A stretch of 64,000 bases of DNA from Microbulbifer elongatus (GCF_021165935.1 NZ_CP088953.1:3884501-3948500); one strand, 5' to 3'; numbered from the stretch's first letter, positions 1-10,100 are shown. The notes: generated by a model not told the origin, from the letters alone. A program made the numbers and translations.

Positions 1-1865
1 ATGGCTCCGATCTCGGCTTCCGCGGTGATTTCCTCGATACGAGTAACTGCCGCTTCCAGGCTCTGGCCGTCTTCACCGAATACCTTCACGGAACCATCGT
101 CTTCGATGTCGATGGAGGCACCGGTTTCTTCGGTGATGGAGCGGATGGTCGCGCCGCCTTTACCGATCACGTCGCGGATTTTATCCGGATGGATCTTCAG
201 GGTGGCGTAACGGGGGGCGTTTTCATTCACTACGGAACGGGACTCGCCGATTACCTTGTTCATTTCCGCCAGGATATGCAGGCGCGCATGCAAGGCCTGC
301 TCCAGGGCAGTTTCCATGATCTCTTCGGTGATACCTTCGATCTTGATGTCCATCTGCAGCGCAGTTACACCAGAAGCGGTACCGGCTACCTTGAAGTCCA
401 TGTCGCCCAGATGGTCTTCGTCACCCAGGATATCGGTCAGAACCGCGAAGCCTTCGTCTTCCTTCACCAGGCCCATCGCGATACCGGCAACCGGCGCTTT
501 CAGCGGTACACCTGCGTCCATCAGTGCCAGGCTGGAACCACACACGGAAGCCATGGAGCTGGAGCCGTTGGATTCTGTGATCTCGGAAACCACTCGCAGT
601 GTGTAGGGGAATTCTTCCGGGTTCGGCAGAACAGCCGCGATACCGCGGCGGGCCAGACGACCGTGGCCGATTTCACGACGGCCGGTCGCACCCACACGAC
701 CTGCTTCACCTACAGAGTAGGGAGGGAAGTTGTAGTGCAGCATAAAGTAGTCTTTACGCTCGCCTTCCAGGGCGTCGATGATCTGTGCATCGCGGGTAGC
801 GCCAAGAGTGGAAACCACCAGTGCCTGAGTTTCACCGCGGGTGAACAGCGCAGAGCCGTGAGACTTCGGCAGTACGCCGACTTCTACGGAGATCGGGCGA
901 ACGGTTTTGGTGTCGCGACCGTCGATACGGGGCTCACCGCGCACCACGGCGCCGCGTACGGTTTTCTTCTCCAGCTTGCCGAAGTAGCTTTTCACTGTGC
1001 CGGCATCCAGCTCTTCGGTGGACAGGGCTTCGGCCGCTTCGTTGCGCAGCTCGCCCAGACGGGCGGTGCGCTGCTGCTTGTCGGTGATCTTGTAGGCTTC
1101 TGCCACTTTCTCACCGAACTGCGCTTCCAGCGCGGATTTCAGATCTTCGTTGACCGCTTCAGCCTGCCAGTCCCAGGTGGGCTTGCCAGCTTCGGCTTTC
1201 AGCTCGGCGCAGACTTTAACAACGGCCTGCATTTCCTGGTGGGCGAACAGTACCGCGCCCAGCATGATGTCTTCCGGCAGCTCGGCGGCTTCGGATTCCA
1301 CCATCAGAACCGCGTCTTTGGTACCAGCCACAACCATGTCCAGCTCGGACTCTTTCAGAGCCGCGTAGCCCGGGTTCAGGATGTAGCCATCTTTTTCGGT
1401 GTAACCCACACGCGCGGCGCCAATCGGGCCAGCGAAAGGAATACCAGATACGGACAGTGCCGCGGAGGTGCCGATCATGCCGGCGATATCCGGATCTACG
1501 TCTTTTTCCGCAGACAGTACGGTAATCATCACCTGTACTTCGTTCATAAAGCCGTTCGGGAACAGCGGGCGGATCGGACGGTCGATCAGACGGGAGGTCA
1601 GAGTTTCTTTCTCGGACGGGCGGCCTTCACGCTTGAAGAAGCCACCGGGAATCTTGCCGGCCGCGTAGGCCTTTTCTACATAGTGTACGGACAGCGGGAA
1701 GAAGCTCTGGTCTGGCTTGGCTTCTTTGGCACCGACAACGGTACACAACACAACGGTTTCACCCATGGTGACCAGCGCTGCACCAGTGGCCTGACGTGCG
1801 ATACGGCCAGTTTCAATGGTGACTTGCTGATTTCCGTACTGGAATGTTTTGGTTACTGGATTCAC
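1..1865 (-). CDS. pnp: Polyribonucleotide nucleotidyltransferase (PNPase), C-terminus cut by window edge
   Basis: PNPase degrades RNA 3' to 5' by phosphorolysis in the cytoplasm and is a core part of the degradosome. About 621 of the usual ~700 residues are in the window. The translation begins [11 protein letters not shown] and shows two RNase PH-type halves, the second containing the FTRGETQ motif and the GRREIGHG stretch that is typical of the family. Near the window edge comes the KH domain with IGKGG. The C-terminal S1 domain must lie beyond position 1. The start is a GTG at 1865-1863 preceded by AGGAAAG; no ATG fits better. It lies downstream of rpsO, as in E. coli, with a strong hairpin between them. 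In E. coli that junction is where PNPase autoregulates through RNase III cleavage, but I cannot show that here. Confidence 0.97.
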   Translation of the reverse strand, partial: MNPVTKTFQYGNQQVTIETGRIARQATGAALVTMGETVVLCTVVGAKEAKPDQSFFPLSVHYVEKAYAAGKIPGGFFKREGRPSEKETLTSRLIDRPIRPLFPNGFMNEVQVMITVLSAEKDVDPDIAGMIGTSAALSVSGIPFAGPIGAARVGYTEKDGYILNPGYAALKESELDMVVAGTKDAVLMVESEAAELPEDIMLGAVLFAHQEMQAVVKVCAELKAEAGKPTWDWQAEAVNEDLKSALEAQFGEKVAEAYKITDKQQRTARLGELRNEAAEALSTEELDAGTVKSYFGKLEKKTVRGAVVRGEPRIDGRDTKTVRPISVEVGVLPKSHGSALFTRGETQALVVSTLGATRDAQIIDALEGERKDYFMLHYNFPPYSVGEAGRVGATGRREIGHGRLARRGIAAVLPNPEEFPYTLRVVSEITESNGSSSMASVCGSSLALMDAGVPLKAPVAGIAMGLVKEDEGFAVLTDILGDEDHLGDMDFKVAGTASGVTALQMDIKIEGITEEIMETALEQALHARLHILAEMNKVIGESRSVVNENAPRYATLKIHPDKIRDVIGKGGATIRSITEETGASIDIEDDGSVKVFGEDGQSLEAAVTRIEEITAEAEIGA

Positions 1866-2020
1866 TAGTTTCTTTCCTGTTTCCTTACGGCTGCTGGCCC
1901 ATTCCAACAGCCCCTACAGTTGTTCGCCTGCACCGCAGACGAATGTGCCGAGCCTGTGTTTGCCGGCCCGACATTCCCGAAACAAACATCGCGTTTCGGA
2001 AAATTCGAATTCTATAAAGA

Positions 2021-2048
2021 ACAATGCCCGCCAGAGGGCGGGCATTGT
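2021..2048 (-). terminator. Stem-loop between rpsO and pnp
   Basis: A perfect 12-bp GC-rich stem (2021-2032 with 2037-2048) with a 4-nt AGAG loop begins 8 nt after the rpsO stop codon. On the minus strand it is followed by GTTCTTTATAG, a short U-rich stretch. This looks like a partial terminator/attenuator in the transcript, matching the position of the rpsO-pnp attenuator of E. coli. Confidence 0.7.
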
Positions 2049-2055
2049 CAGGGTC

Positions 2056-2325
2056 TTAGCGACGCAGGCCGAGCTTGGCGATCAGCTGAGCGTAACGGTT
2101 CAGATCCTTGCGCTTCAGGTAGTCCAGCAGCTTACGACGCTGGTTTACCATGCGGATCAGACCACGACGGGAGTGGTGGTCTTGCTTGTGAGAAGCAAAG
2201 TGACCCTGAAGCTTGTTGATGTTGGCAGTCAGCAGGGCTACCTGGACTTCCGGAGAACCGGTGTCGCCTTCAGCTTGGCCGTGCTCTTTCAGGATGGCTG
2301 CTTTTTCATTTGCAGACAGTGCCAT
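2056..2325 (-). CDS. rpsO: 30S ribosomal protein S15
   Basis: S15 binds 16S rRNA at the three-way junction of the central domain and nucleates assembly of the 30S platform. The 89-aa product has the family's normal length and carries the expected landmarks: [11 protein letters not shown] at the N-terminus, then [18 protein letters not shown], the HSRRGL loop and the LDYLKRKD stretch. The ATG start at 2325 is preceded by AGGT at a good distance. It sits between truB and pnp exactly as in E. coli. S15 represses its own translation in several bacteria by different mRNA folds; I did not identify such a fold here. Confidence 0.98.
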   Translation of the reverse strand: MALSANEKAAILKEHGQAEGDTGSPEVQVALLTANINKLQGHFASHKQDHHSRRGLIRMVNQRRKLLDYLKRKDLNRYAQLIAKLGLRR

Positions 2326-2435
2326 AACGAATTACCTCGTTCGTAACATGCTTTGAAAATTCGGCTGGCCCGTGCATGTTTACAGACCAGCTAGTTGCGG
2401 TTGCGGGTTACCCCGCTCACAGTACCTTCCCATCG

Positions 2436-2515
2436 TCATTCCAGACATTTTGTCATTACCGGACTAGATCCGGTGCGGAATCCACTGGATACCGGCCTGC
2501 GCCGGTATGACGACG
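2436..2515. repeat. REP-type palindromic element between truB and rpsO
   Basis: The 200-bp gap between truB and rpsO holds a palindrome-rich element. Its core (2487-2512) has arms ATACCGGC and GCCGGTAT and ends in ATGACG. The same core with different but still complementary arms (ATCCCGGC/GCCGGGAT) recurs at 3990-4015 and 18799-18824. The copy is intergenic and would form a hairpin in the rimP-pnp transcript. Confidence 0.75.
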
Positions 2516-2525
2516 TTCAGGAGTG

Positions 2526-3476
2526 CTACTTTACCAGACGGCGCGGGGCGACCCGCCCATCATCAGTAATCTCTCCAACGCCTAGAAATTCACCACTTTC
2601 CAGGAAGAGGCGCACCATATCACCTTCATCGCCCAAACGATAGACCTGCAGATCCATTACCGGCTGGCCCTGACGCAGATAGTAACCTGTGTCTTCAGAA
2701 AGGGTCATTCTGGGCAGATCGGAGGCGGGGGAATCCGCCGGAAGCAGGTGGTGGTCCAGTACTTCCGCGCGCCCTTCTCCGCGCTCCTCGGTCAGTGTAT
2801 CCAGCGTGACCGAGTCGTCTTCGTGATAGGGGCCGGCGGCGATGCGGTGCAACTTCTCAACGAAGGCACCTACGCCCAGCGCCTTGCCCAGATCTTCCGC
2901 CAGACTGCGCACATAAGTGCCCTTGGAGCAGTGCACCTCGACCACCGCACGCGGCAGCTTGTCCGGTGATGCGGATCCCGGGGTGAAGCGCACCAGCTCG
3001 TAGGAAAAGATCTCGACCTGACGCGCCTCGCGCTCCACTTCGATGCCCTGGCGCGCCAGCTTGTACAAAGGCTGGCCATTGTGCTTGAGGGCAGAATACA
3101 TGGACGGAACCTGACTGATGGTTCCGCGGAATGCGGCCATCGCATCAGACACCTGTTGCTCCGTGAGGCCTGAGGCGTCACTGGTCGCAACCACGTCACC
3201 ATCCGCATCCCCGGTTTCGGTGGTCATGCCGAAACAGAAGGTACTGCGGTAGCGTTTGTCCGCGTCCAGCAGGTACTGGGAGAATTTGGTCGCTTCGCCG
3301 AAACAGATCGGCAACACGCCGGTCGCCAATGGGTCCAGCGCACCGGTGTGGCCGGCGCGGTTGGCGAAGAACAGGCGTTTGGCTCTTTGCAGGGCGTCGT
3401 TGGCAGAAATCCCGGCGGGCTTGTTCAACAACAGCACACCATCAATCTGCCGCCCCCATTTTGGTCTGCGGCCCAT
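2526..3476 (-). CDS. truB: tRNA pseudouridine(55) synthase
   Basis: TruB converts U55 in the T-loop of tRNAs to pseudouridine. The 316-aa protein shows the family motifs in order: DGVLLLNKPAGISAND near the N-terminus, GHTGALDPLATGVLPICFGEATKF, which contains the catalytic Asp of the GxLDP motif, then the YRSTFCFGMTTETGDADG stretch, and SKGTYVRSLAEDLG. A PUA-like C-terminal domain follows (YLRQGQPV and onward). The start codon overlaps the rbfA stop by one base (TGATG), so the two are translationally coupled. The order rbfA-truB-rpsO matches E. coli. Confidence 0.97.
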   Translation of the reverse strand: MGRRPKWGRQIDGVLLLNKPAGISANDALQRAKRLFFANRAGHTGALDPLATGVLPICFGEATKFSQYLLDADKRYRSTFCFGMTTETGDADGDVVATSDASGLTEQQVSDAMAAFRGTISQVPSMYSALKHNGQPLYKLARQGIEVEREARQVEIFSYELVRFTPGSASPDKLPRAVVEVHCSKGTYVRSLAEDLGKALGVGAFVEKLHRIAAGPYHEDDSVTLDTLTEERGEGRAEVLDHHLLPADSPASDLPRMTLSEDTGYYLRQGQPVMDLQVYRLGDEGDMVRLFLESGEFLGVGEITDDGRVAPRRLVK

Positions 3477-3874
3477 CAGTCGTTCTGTTCTTCCGGATCG
3501 TCGTCAGATTTTTTCTGGTCCGACTTCACCGCCTTGTCGATCAGCGCCGACAGGTGCTGACCACGCACGGAGGTTTCGTCGTAGCGGAATTGCAGACGGG
3601 GAATGGTGCGGATCTGGATTTCCTTGGCGAGCTGAGTGCGCAGAAATCCTGCGGCCTTGTTCAGCGCCTCCATGGAAATATCGATTTTGTTGCGATCATC
3701 CTCGCCTACCAGGGTGACAAACACCTTGGCGGTGGTGAGATCGCGGCTCACTTCCACGTCGTTGACATTGACCATGCCAACCCGCGGGTCGCGCACTTCG
3801 TGCTGGATCAGTCGGGCCAGCTCGCGACGCATGGCGTCGGCTACCCGGTCAGCACGGTGGAATTCTTTGGCCAT
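3476..3874 (-). CDS. rbfA: 30S ribosome-binding factor A
   Basis: RbfA is a KH-type assembly factor that helps mature the 5' end of 16S rRNA and is needed for cold adaptation. The 132-aa product begins MAKEFHRADRVADAMRRELA and continues with the family landmarks HEVRDPRVGMVNVNDVEVSRDLTTAKVFV and LRFHVYD-equivalent RLQFRYDET. The C-terminal tail is acidic and low in complexity (SDQKKSDDDPEEQND). The ATG is preceded by AGGT. It lies between infB and truB and overlaps truB by one base. The 234-bp gap to infB is unusually long and filled with repeats. Confidence 0.96.
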   Translation of the reverse strand: MAKEFHRADRVADAMRRELARLIQHEVRDPRVGMVNVNDVEVSRDLTTAKVFVTLVGEDDRNKIDISMEALNKAAGFLRTQLAKEIQIRTIPRLQFRYDETSVRGQHLSALIDKAVKSDQKKSDDDPEEQND

Positions 3875-3900
3875 TGATTACCTATGAAAACGGCTGAAAC

Positions 3901-4000
3901 AACGTCGTTCCGGCGCAGGCTGGAACCCAGAAAACCACGGTGGTTAACTGAACCCCGGGCTGTGCCGGGGCGACGGTTCATTTCCCCCTGGATCCCGGCC
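3901..4000. repeat. REP-type element preceding the 22-bp array (infB-rbfA gap)
   Basis: The infB-rbfA gap opens with palindromic GC-rich sequence (for example CCCCGGGCTGTGCCGGGG near 3953-3970) and a REP core at 3990-4015. That core is identical at 25 of 26 positions to the one at 18799-18824. Its right half runs directly into the tandem array that begins at 4001. Confidence 0.7.
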
Positions 4001-4110
4001 TTCGCCGGGATGACGAAATATATTCGCCGGGATGACGAAATACACTCGCCGGGATGACGAAATATATTCGCCAGGGTGACGATCTATCTTCGTCAGTGTG
4101 ACGGTCAATT
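4001..4110. repeat. Five-copy 22-bp tandem array abutting the infB stop
   Basis: Five head-to-tail 22-bp units lie at 4001-4022, 4023-4044, 4045-4066, 4067-4088 and 4089-4110. The first three are nearly identical (TTCGCCGGGATGACGAAATA with changes at the ends). The fourth and fifth are progressively degraded toward infB, and the last overlaps the infB stop codon at 4109-4111. The unit is the right half of the adjacent REP core plus an AT-rich tail, so the array probably grew from the REP by slippage or unequal exchange. Confidence 0.8.
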
Positions 4111-6931
4111 ACAGCTCGCGAGCTACCTTAACGATGTCGAACACCTCGATCTGGTCGCCCGGCTTGACGTCATTGTAGCCTTTAACGCCGATACCACACT
4201 CCATTCCGTTGCGGACTTCCTGCACGTCATCTTTGAAGCGACGCAGGGACTCCAGCTCACCTTCGTAGATGACCACGTTGTCACGCAGTACACGGATAGG
4301 CTTGTTGCGGTAGACGGTACCTTCGGTGACCATACAGCCGGCGATCGCACCCAGTTTCGGCGAGCGGAATACGTCGCGCACTTCGGCGATACCGACGATT
4401 TCTTCGCGCTCTTCAGGATCCAGCATGCCAGACAGGGCCTGCTTCACTTCGTCCAGCAGGTTGTAGATCACGCTGTAGTAACGGATTTCAACGCTCTCGG
4501 TTTCCGCCAGCTTGCGCGCGGCTACATCGGCACGGGTATTGAAACCGATCACGATGGCGCCGGAGGTCAGGGCCAGGTTGATATCGTTCTCGGCGATACC
4601 GCCCACACCACTGGAAACCACGTTGACGGACACTTCTTCGTTACCGATTTCCGCCAGAGCAGCCTGGATCGCTTCCAGGGAGCCACGCACGTCCGCTTTG
4701 ACGATGACCGGCAGAACCTTCTTCTCGCCGGCTTCCATGTTGGCAAACATGTTTTCCAGTTTGGCAGCCTGCTGACGCTGCATACGCTCGATGCGCTCTT
4801 TGTCCGCGCGTTGCTCGGCCACTTCACGGGCCTTGCGCTCATCCGCCACCACCAGGAATTCATCACCGGCATTCGGGGTAGAGTCCAGACCCAGCAGCTC
4901 CACCGGAGTGGACGGGCCGGCTTCCTTCACGGATTTGCCCAGCTCATTGGTCATGGCACGTACGCGGCCATAGCTCTGGCCCGCCAGTACGATATCACCG
5001 CGCTTCAACTCGCCGCTCTGTACCAGCAGGGTCGCAACCACACCGCGGCCTTTTTCCAGGCGCGCTTCAATCACAACACCGTTGGCCGGTACGCCAACTT
5101 TGGCTTTCAGTTCCAGCATTTCGGACTGCAGGGAGACGGCTTCCAGCAGCTCGTCAATGCCCTGACCGGTATGCGCGGAGACTTCGATAAACTGCGTATC
5201 GCCACCCCAGTCTTCCGGGATAACGTCTTTTGCGGCCAGTTCGTTCTTCACCCGATCCGGATCGGCGGCTTCCTTGTCACACTTGTTGATGGCGACAACC
5301 ATCGGCACGCCCGCCGCTTTCGAGTGGGCGATGGCCTCTTCGGTCTGCGGCATCACACCGTCGTCCGCGGCGACCACCAGAATAACCACGTCGGTGGCCT
5401 GAGCACCGCGGGCACGCATGGCGGTAAACGCGGCGTGTCCCGGGGTATCCAGGAAAGCGATCTCGCCCTGGCTGGTTTTCACCCGGTAAGCACCGATGTG
5501 CTGGGTAATACCACCGGCTTCACCGGAGGCGACCTTGGTCTCGCGGATGTAGTCCAGCAGCGAAGTTTTACCGTGGTCTACGTGGCCCATGACGGTGACC
5601 ACCGGAGAGCGGGAAACTTCTTCACCTTCGATATCGGCGGTCAGCGCGACCAGCTTTTCTTCCAGCTCGTTTTCGGAGCGCAGAACCACTTTGTGGCCCA
5701 TCTCTTCGACGATCAGGGTCGCAGTATCGCGATCCAGGCTCTGGTTGATGGTGACCATTTCGCCCATTTTCATCAGGCGCTTGATCAGCTCGCCGGCCTT
5801 GATATTCAACTGCTTGGCCAGTTCGCCGACGGTAATCGTCTCGCCCAGTTGTACTTCGTACACTTGCTTTCCTGTCGGCTTCTTGAAGCCGTGTGTGTTC
5901 TTCACTTTCAGCGTCGGACGAGAGAGAGAGCGGGTACTGCGTTTCTCGTCTTCGGTCTCGAAGGCTTCCAGCGCGGCATCGTACAGGGAGGTCTTGCTGG
6001 ACTTTTTCGGGCCGGATTTGCCGCGACGGCTGCGTTTTTTGCGCGGCTCGTCGTCATCGCGGTCGTCGACAACCGCTTCCTGTTTACGGCGCAGGGAGGG
6101 CTTGACCGCAGCGGCGTCGGCGGCGGTCTTCTGCTTGGCTTTTTCCGCGCGCTCTTTCTGCTCTTCCTCAACGCGCTTGCGCTCTGCTTCTACGCGGGCT
6201 TTTTTCTCTTCCAGCTCCGCCGCTTCGCGTTCCGCTTCTTTCTTGCGGCGCTCCATGGCGGCAATACGCATAGCTTCGATATCGTCGACGTAGCTGGAGC
6301 GGATAGGTGCCGGCTCCGGCTTGGGTTTCTTGGGTGCCGGTGCAGGCTTGGCTTCTTCCTGTTTGGCTTCTGCAGCTTCTTTCGCCGCGGCTTCTTCAGC
6401 GGCGGCTTTGGCTTCCGCTTCTGCCTTGGCAGCGGCCTCGGCTTCCTGCTTGGCCTTGGCTTCCGCCTCAGCGCGGGCTTTGGCTTCCGCCTCTGCGGCC
6501 TCCTGCTCAGCGAGGGCGCGATCAGCGGCGGCTTTCTCTGCCGCGGCCAACTCTTCTTCCGCTTTCTTCAGTGCGGAGGTATCCACATCCGCTTCCGCCG
6601 GTGCCTGCTCCCCTTCCGCTTCCGCGCGTTTTACATAGGTGCGTTTTTTACGCACCTCCACATTCACGGTCTTGCGGCCAGTGCCAGAGCCGGTTTTCAA
6701 GGTCGTGGTGGTTTTGCGCTTGAGGGTGATTTTACGAGGTGCGGCGCCCTCTTCCCCTTTACTGCTGCCGTGGCTGCTTTTCAGAAAATTGAGCAGGACC
6801 TGCTTTTCTTCCGCAGATACCTTTGCATCCGCTGAAGTGTGGGGCAAACCCGCCTCCTGCATCTGCTTGAGCAGACGCTCTTCGGTGGCACCAACCGATT
6901 TGGCGAGTTCGCTAACTGTTACTTCGGCCAT
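4109..6931 (-). CDS. infB: Translation initiation factor IF-2
   Basis: IF-2 is the GTPase that places initiator tRNA on the 30S subunit and drives subunit joining. The 940-aa protein has the full-length gammaproteobacterial layout: an N-terminal IF2-N fold ([14 protein letters not shown]), a long Ala/Glu/Lys-rich charged linker (about residues 55-330), a second IF2-N segment, and then the G domain with G1 [10 protein letters not shown]2 [11 protein letters not shown]3 DTPGH, G4 NKCD and G5 SAHTG. Domains II-IV follow, including the C-terminal initiator-tRNA-binding part ([18 protein letters not shown]). A strong GGAGAGA precedes the ATG. The long plus-strand open frame opposite this gene is a shadow of the charged linker. 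Confidence 0.98.
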   Translation of the reverse strand: MAEVTVSELAKSVGATEERLLKQMQEAGLPHTSADAKVSAEEKQVLLNFLKSSHGSSKGEEGAAPRKITLKRKTTTTLKTGSGTGRKTVNVEVRKKRTYVKRAEAEGEQAPAEADVDTSALKKAEEELAAAEKAAADRALAEQEAAEAEAKARAEAEAKAKQEAEAAAKAEAEAKAAAEEAAAKEAAEAKQEEAKPAPAPKKPKPEPAPIRSSYVDDIEAMRIAAMERRKKEAEREAAELEEKKARVEAERKRVEEEQKERAEKAKQKTAADAAAVKPSLRRKQEAVVDDRDDDEPRKKRSRRGKSGPKKSSKTSLYDAALEAFETEDEKRSTRSLSRPTLKVKNTHGFKKPTGKQVYEVQLGETITVGELAKQLNIKAGELIKRLMKMGEMVTINQSLDRDTATLIVEEMGHKVVLRSENELEEKLVALTADIEGEEVSRSPVVTVMGHVDHGKTSLLDYIRETKVASGEAGGITQHIGAYRVKTSQGEIAFLDTPGHAAFTAMRARGAQATDVVILVVAADDGVMPQTEEAIAHSKAAGVPMVVAINKCDKEAADPDRVKNELAAKDVIPEDWGGDTQFIEVSAHTGQGIDELLEAVSLQSEMLELKAKVGVPANGVVIEARLEKGRGVVATLLVQSGELKRGDIVLAGQSYGRVRAMTNELGKSVKEAGPSTPVELLGLDSTPNAGDEFLVVADERKAREVAEQRADKERIERMQRQQAAKLENMFANMEAGEKKVLPVIVKADVRGSLEAIQAALAEIGNEEVSVNVVSSGVGGIAENDINLALTSGAIVIGFNTRADVAARKLAETESVEIRYYSVIYNLLDEVKQALSGMLDPEEREEIVGIAEVRDVFRSPKLGAIAGCMVTEGTVYRNKPIRVLRDNVVIYEGELESLRRFKDDVQEVRNGMECGIGVKGYNDVKPGDQIEVFDIVKVAREL

Positions 6932-6959
6932 TCTCTCTCCTAAAAAGTCACTTTGCAGC

Positions 6960-6988
6960 GGAGCGGTATTAATTCATTTTACCGCTCC
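6960..6988 (-). other. Stem-loop in the infB leader
   Basis: A 9-bp stem (6960-6968 pairing with 6980-6988) with an AT-rich 11-nt loop lies 29 nt upstream of the infB start, in the nusA-infB gap. There is no U-tract on the minus strand, so this is more likely a processing or stability hairpin than a terminator. Confidence 0.5.
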
Positions 6989-7044
6989 ACCCTTGGCCTG
7001 CACGGCAGGCAATTGGTGGGCGCGGGCGCTGTGCGCCACGCGCA

Positions 7045-7066
7045 GTGCCGGGCGATGGCCCGGCAC
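7045..7066 (-). other. Stem-loop just after nusA
   Basis: A perfect 9-bp GC stem (7045-7053 with 7058-7066) with a 4-nt loop starts 7 nt after the nusA stop. No U-run follows on the minus strand, so read-through into infB is expected. It probably protects or punctuates the message. Confidence 0.5.
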
Positions 7067-7073
7067 CTTGACA

Positions 7074-8576
7074 TTACGCCTCTTGATCACTGTCGTCGGC
7101 GAACCAGGGTTCGCGCGCTTTCATGATCAAGGCTGCGGCACGTTCCTGGTCCATGCCTTCGATATCGAGCAGGTCGTCCACCGCCTGCTCTGCCAGGTCT
7201 TCCATGGAAGACACACCGCGGCTGGCCAGCAGGAACGCCAGTTGACGGTCCATGCCTTCCATATTCAGCAGGTCTTCCTGAGGCTCGGACGCCTCCAGCT
7301 CTTCCTCAGAGGCCAGGGCTTGCGTCAGCAGCGCGTCTTTGGCGCGTGCACGCAGCTCTTCGGCGATCTCTTCATCGAAGCCTTCAATACCCAGCATTTC
7401 TTCGATGGGTACGTAGGCCACTTCCTCGAGGGTGGTGAAGCCTTCTTCCACCAGTACGCCAGCCACGTCTTCGTCGATATCCAGGCGCTCCATGAACGTT
7501 TCCATGATGCTGCCGGATTCGGCTTCCTGCTTGGCCTGCCACTCGTCAACGCTCATGACGTTGATCTGCCACTGGGTCAGCTCAGACGCGAGCCGTACGT
7601 TCTGACCGCTGCGACCGATGGCCATCGCCAGATTCTCTTCGGCCACCGCGACATCCATCGAGCCGGCATCTTCGTCGACGACGATGGACTCAATTTCCGC
7701 AGGCGCCATGGCGTTGATTACGAACTGAGCGGGGTTTTCATCCCACAGCACAATATCAACACGCTCGCCAGACAATTCGTTGGAAACCGCCTGCACACGT
7801 GCACCACGCATGCCAACGCAGGCACCTACCGGGTCGATACGCCCGTCGTTGGTGTTGACCGCGATCTTGGCGCGCAGGCCGGGGTCACGGGCAGCGCCCT
7901 TGATCTCGATCACCTGCTCGGAGATTTCCGGCACCTCGATGCGGAACAGCTCGATCAGCATTTCCGGGCAGGAGCGGCTCAGCTTCAATTGCGGCCCGCG
8001 GGCTTCCGGCTCAATTTCCAGCAAAATGGCGCGCACACGGTCGTTGAGACGGAAAATCTCACGGCCCACCAGCTGGTCCCGGGGCAGACGCGCTTCCGCA
8101 TTGTTGCCCAGGTCCACAGCGATGAAATCGCGGGTCACCTTTTTCACGGTTCCGCTCACCAGCTCGCCGACACGATCGCGATACTCGTCGACGATCTTGG
8201 CACGCTCGGCTTCACGTACCTTCTGCACGATGACCTGCTTGGCGGTTTGCGCAGCAATACGGCCGAACTCGACGTTTTCCACCTGCTCGCGATAGACATC
8301 ACCGGCTTTCAGCTCGGGATCTTTCTCATGGGCTTCTTCCAGGGTGAACTGGGTGCCCAGCTCGGCGAGGGTGTCGTCATCGACCACTTCCCAGCTGCGG
8401 AACGTTTCGTAGTCACCGGTGCGGCGATCAATGATCACCTCAATGGTGGAATCTTCGTCGTAGCGCTTCTTGGTGGCAGTCGCGAGGGCCACCTCAATTG
8501 CCTGGAAAATAATATCCCGGTCAACGCCTTTCTCGTTGGAAACCGCCTCGGCTACCAGCAAGATTTCTTTGTTCAT
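7074..8576 (-). CDS. nusA: Transcription termination/antitermination factor NusA
   Basis: NusA binds RNA polymerase and RNA and modulates pausing, termination and rRNA antitermination. The 500-aa protein has the long gammaproteobacterial form. An N-terminal polymerase-binding domain ([17 protein letters not shown]) is followed by an S1 domain ([21 protein letters not shown]), two KH domains (including [17 protein letters not shown] and [16 protein letters not shown]), and two acidic C-terminal repeats (around [13 protein letters not shown] and [16 protein letters not shown]). The ATG is preceded by AAAGAGG. Gene order rimP-nusA-infB is conserved. Confidence 0.98.
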   Translation of the reverse strand: MNKEILLVAEAVSNEKGVDRDIIFQAIEVALATATKKRYDEDSTIEVIIDRRTGDYETFRSWEVVDDDTLAELGTQFTLEEAHEKDPELKAGDVYREQVENVEFGRIAAQTAKQVIVQKVREAERAKIVDEYRDRVGELVSGTVKKVTRDFIAVDLGNNAEARLPRDQLVGREIFRLNDRVRAILLEIEPEARGPQLKLSRSCPEMLIELFRIEVPEISEQVIEIKGAARDPGLRAKIAVNTNDGRIDPVGACVGMRGARVQAVSNELSGERVDIVLWDENPAQFVINAMAPAEIESIVVDEDAGSMDVAVAEENLAMAIGRSGQNVRLASELTQWQINVMSVDEWQAKQEAESGSIMETFMERLDIDEDVAGVLVEEGFTTLEEVAYVPIEEMLGIEGFDEEIAEELRARAKDALLTQALASEEELEASEPQEDLLNMEGMDRQLAFLLASRGVSSMEDLAEQAVDDLLDIEGMDQERAAALIMKAREPWFADDSDQEA

Positions 8577-8729
8577 GCAGCTGCCTCTTTAAAAAACGCT
8601 ACGTGCTGACTAATCAATGCTCTGGTGGGACTCATACCGCTATTCCCACCGGCTACTTCCGCATTGCCCTAACATGGTCGGCCCAAACCCGGACCCGAAA
8701 ATCTGAAACTGTGTTCCTTGCAAGCGCGA

Positions 8730-9200
8730 TTACTTCTCGCTATCAAACTGCGGAATGATATTGGCCTTCTCGATACTGTCGATTGGCAACAGGTATTCAT
8801 TTTCGCTGTCGATACGCAGGACGATTTCGTCCCCTTCGACTCCGGCCAGCAAGCCCCGCCATTTGCGCTGACCATCCAGCGGCATGCGCAAGCGTAGCTC
8901 GACCTGGGCGCCAATATAGCGCTGATACTGTTCCAACTTGTACAGGGGGCGATCCATCCCCGGAGAAGATACTTCAAGGGTGTATTTGCTGCTGATGGGA
9001 TCTTCCACATCCATCACCGCGCTCACCTGGCGACTGACTTTTTCACAGTCATCCACGGAAATACCGCGCTCGGAATCGATGTAGATTCGCAGCAGGGCGT
9101 TGCGGCCGTGGGTCTGATAATCGATGCCCCACAGCTCGCAGCCCAGTGACTCAACCACCGGAGCCAGAAGCTCTTCCAACAGTTCGCGCTTACTTGCCAT
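8730..9200 (-). CDS. rimP: Ribosome maturation factor RimP
   Basis: RimP assists maturation of the 30S subunit. The 156-aa product starts [20 protein letters not shown] and has the family's [33 protein letters not shown] and [12 protein letters not shown] motifs, followed by an SH3-like C-terminal domain. I chose the ATG at 9200 because AGGTGAT sits just upstream and the resulting length is the usual ~150 residues. An in-frame extension to 9404 would run through the terminator of the tRNA transcript and encodes no recognisable domain. The gene heads the rimP-nusA-infB series; 165 bp separate it from the tRNA terminator. Confidence 0.96.
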   Translation of the reverse strand: MASKRELLEELLAPVVESLGCELWGIDYQTHGRNALLRIYIDSERGISVDDCEKVSRQVSAVMDVEDPISSKYTLEVSSPGMDRPLYKLEQYQRYIGAQVELRLRMPLDGQRKWRGLLAGVEGDEIVLRIDSENEYLLPIDSIEKANIIPQFDSEK

Positions 9201-9365
9201 ATCACCTGTGTCCCCATTTCGGGGCGGATGTGCAACCGGCCCAGCCGATCGCAAAGAACAAAAAATGGGCAGCGGAGCTGACCCCACGGTCCGAATGAGA
9301 AACCGCGGCGCCGACTCCCGGCCCATTCGGATGGCAAACCGAGAGACTCTCGCTTGCCGCAGATA

Positions 9366-9390
9366 CGAAAAAGCCCCTAACAGGGGCTTC
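9366..9390 (-). terminator. Rho-independent terminator of the initiator tRNA transcript
   Basis: On the minus strand AAGCCCC and GGGGCTT form a 7-bp stem around a short loop, followed at once by a run of U residues (GGGGCTTTTTCG). It ends the tRNA transcript after the two tail repeats and separates it from rimP. Some read-through into rimP is plausible, as in the E. coli metY operon. Confidence 0.85.
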
Positions 9391-9429
9391 AACTGCGTAG
9401 TCACATAACCTTTATATGACTACAGAATT

Positions 9430-9645
9430 TGGTAGCGGGGGCAGGATTTGAACCCTAGACCTTCGCCGGCTATGCCGCCAGAGGTAGATAGCGAGCCCGA
9501 GTCGGGCATCTAGCCAAGAACCAATGGTACCTGAAATTGGTAGCGGGGGCAGGATTTGAACCCTAGACCTTCGCCGGCTACGCCGCCAGAGGTAGATAGC
9601 GAGCCCGAGTCGGGCATCTAGCTAAGAACCAATGGTACCTGAAAT
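9430..9645 (-). repeat. Two tandem 108-bp repeats, each ending in the tRNA-fMet 3' end
   Basis: Units at 9430-9537 and 9538-9645 differ at only two positions by eye. In the transcribed (minus) direction each ends with 25 nt identical to the 3' end of the upstream initiator tRNA, including ACCA; similarity extends loosely over about 34 nt. The rest of each unit is not tRNA-like and contains a hairpin built from GCCCGA and TCGGGC inside an outer TAGAT/ATCTA pair. There is no matching 5' acceptor strand, D-arm or anticodon arm, so these are not complete tRNA genes. The arrangement resembles the rtT repeats of the E. coli tyrT operon. Confidence 0.8.
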
Positions 9646-9722
<77 letters not shown>

Positions 9723-9776
9723 ACAACATCTTGGGAGTTAACAACCATCTACACATCAGAAGTATAAGATGGAAAT

Positions 9777-9853
<77 letters not shown>

Positions 9854-9932
9854 CCGACACTTCCCAGAGACCGGATCCTGGTAGAGACCGGCCCCTCGCG
9901 ATGGGTTGCCCCAACCGCTCAAGAGGCTGCGC

Positions 9933-9961
9933 ATTCTATTGATCGCCCCCCGGGGAGTCAA
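9933..9961 (-). promoter_or_regulatory. Sigma70-type promoter of the initiator tRNA unit
   Basis: On the minus strand TTGACT (9961-9956) is separated by 17 nt from TAGAAT (9938-9933). A GC-rich discriminator (GCGCAGCC) follows, as expected for stringently controlled stable-RNA promoters. The box lies about 80 nt upstream of the first tRNA. Confidence 0.8.
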
Positions 9962-10100
9962 GTCACTTCTGGCATTTAATCACACCCATTTGTAACGGGG
10001 CGGGACCGACAGCACCGTGCATCTTTTATATAGACACTTTTACCGCTTCTATCACTTCCGTATCGCACCTTAACCAAACCCACAACCCAAGAAACAGCAT

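Noticed and set aside
189..1868. 559-aa plus-strand open frame opposite pnp
   Set aside because: Shadow frame of pnp; the minus strand encodes clear PNPase motifs.
4001..4110. CRISPR array
   Set aside because: Units are contiguous with no spacers and no cas genes are nearby. The same applies to the 14-bp array at 61925-61980.
4076..6835. 919-aa plus-strand open frame opposite infB
   Set aside because: It is the reverse of the Ala/Glu/Lys-rich infB gene; its composition follows from the codon bias of the true gene and it has no start signal or family motifs.
9201..9404. Longer rimP start
   Set aside because: It runs through the tRNA terminator and adds residues absent from the family; the ATG at 9200 has a clear ribosome-binding site.
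9430..9645. Extra tRNA genes
   Set aside because: The units have only a tRNA 3' end; no 5' acceptor strand, D-arm or anticodon arm can be folded.
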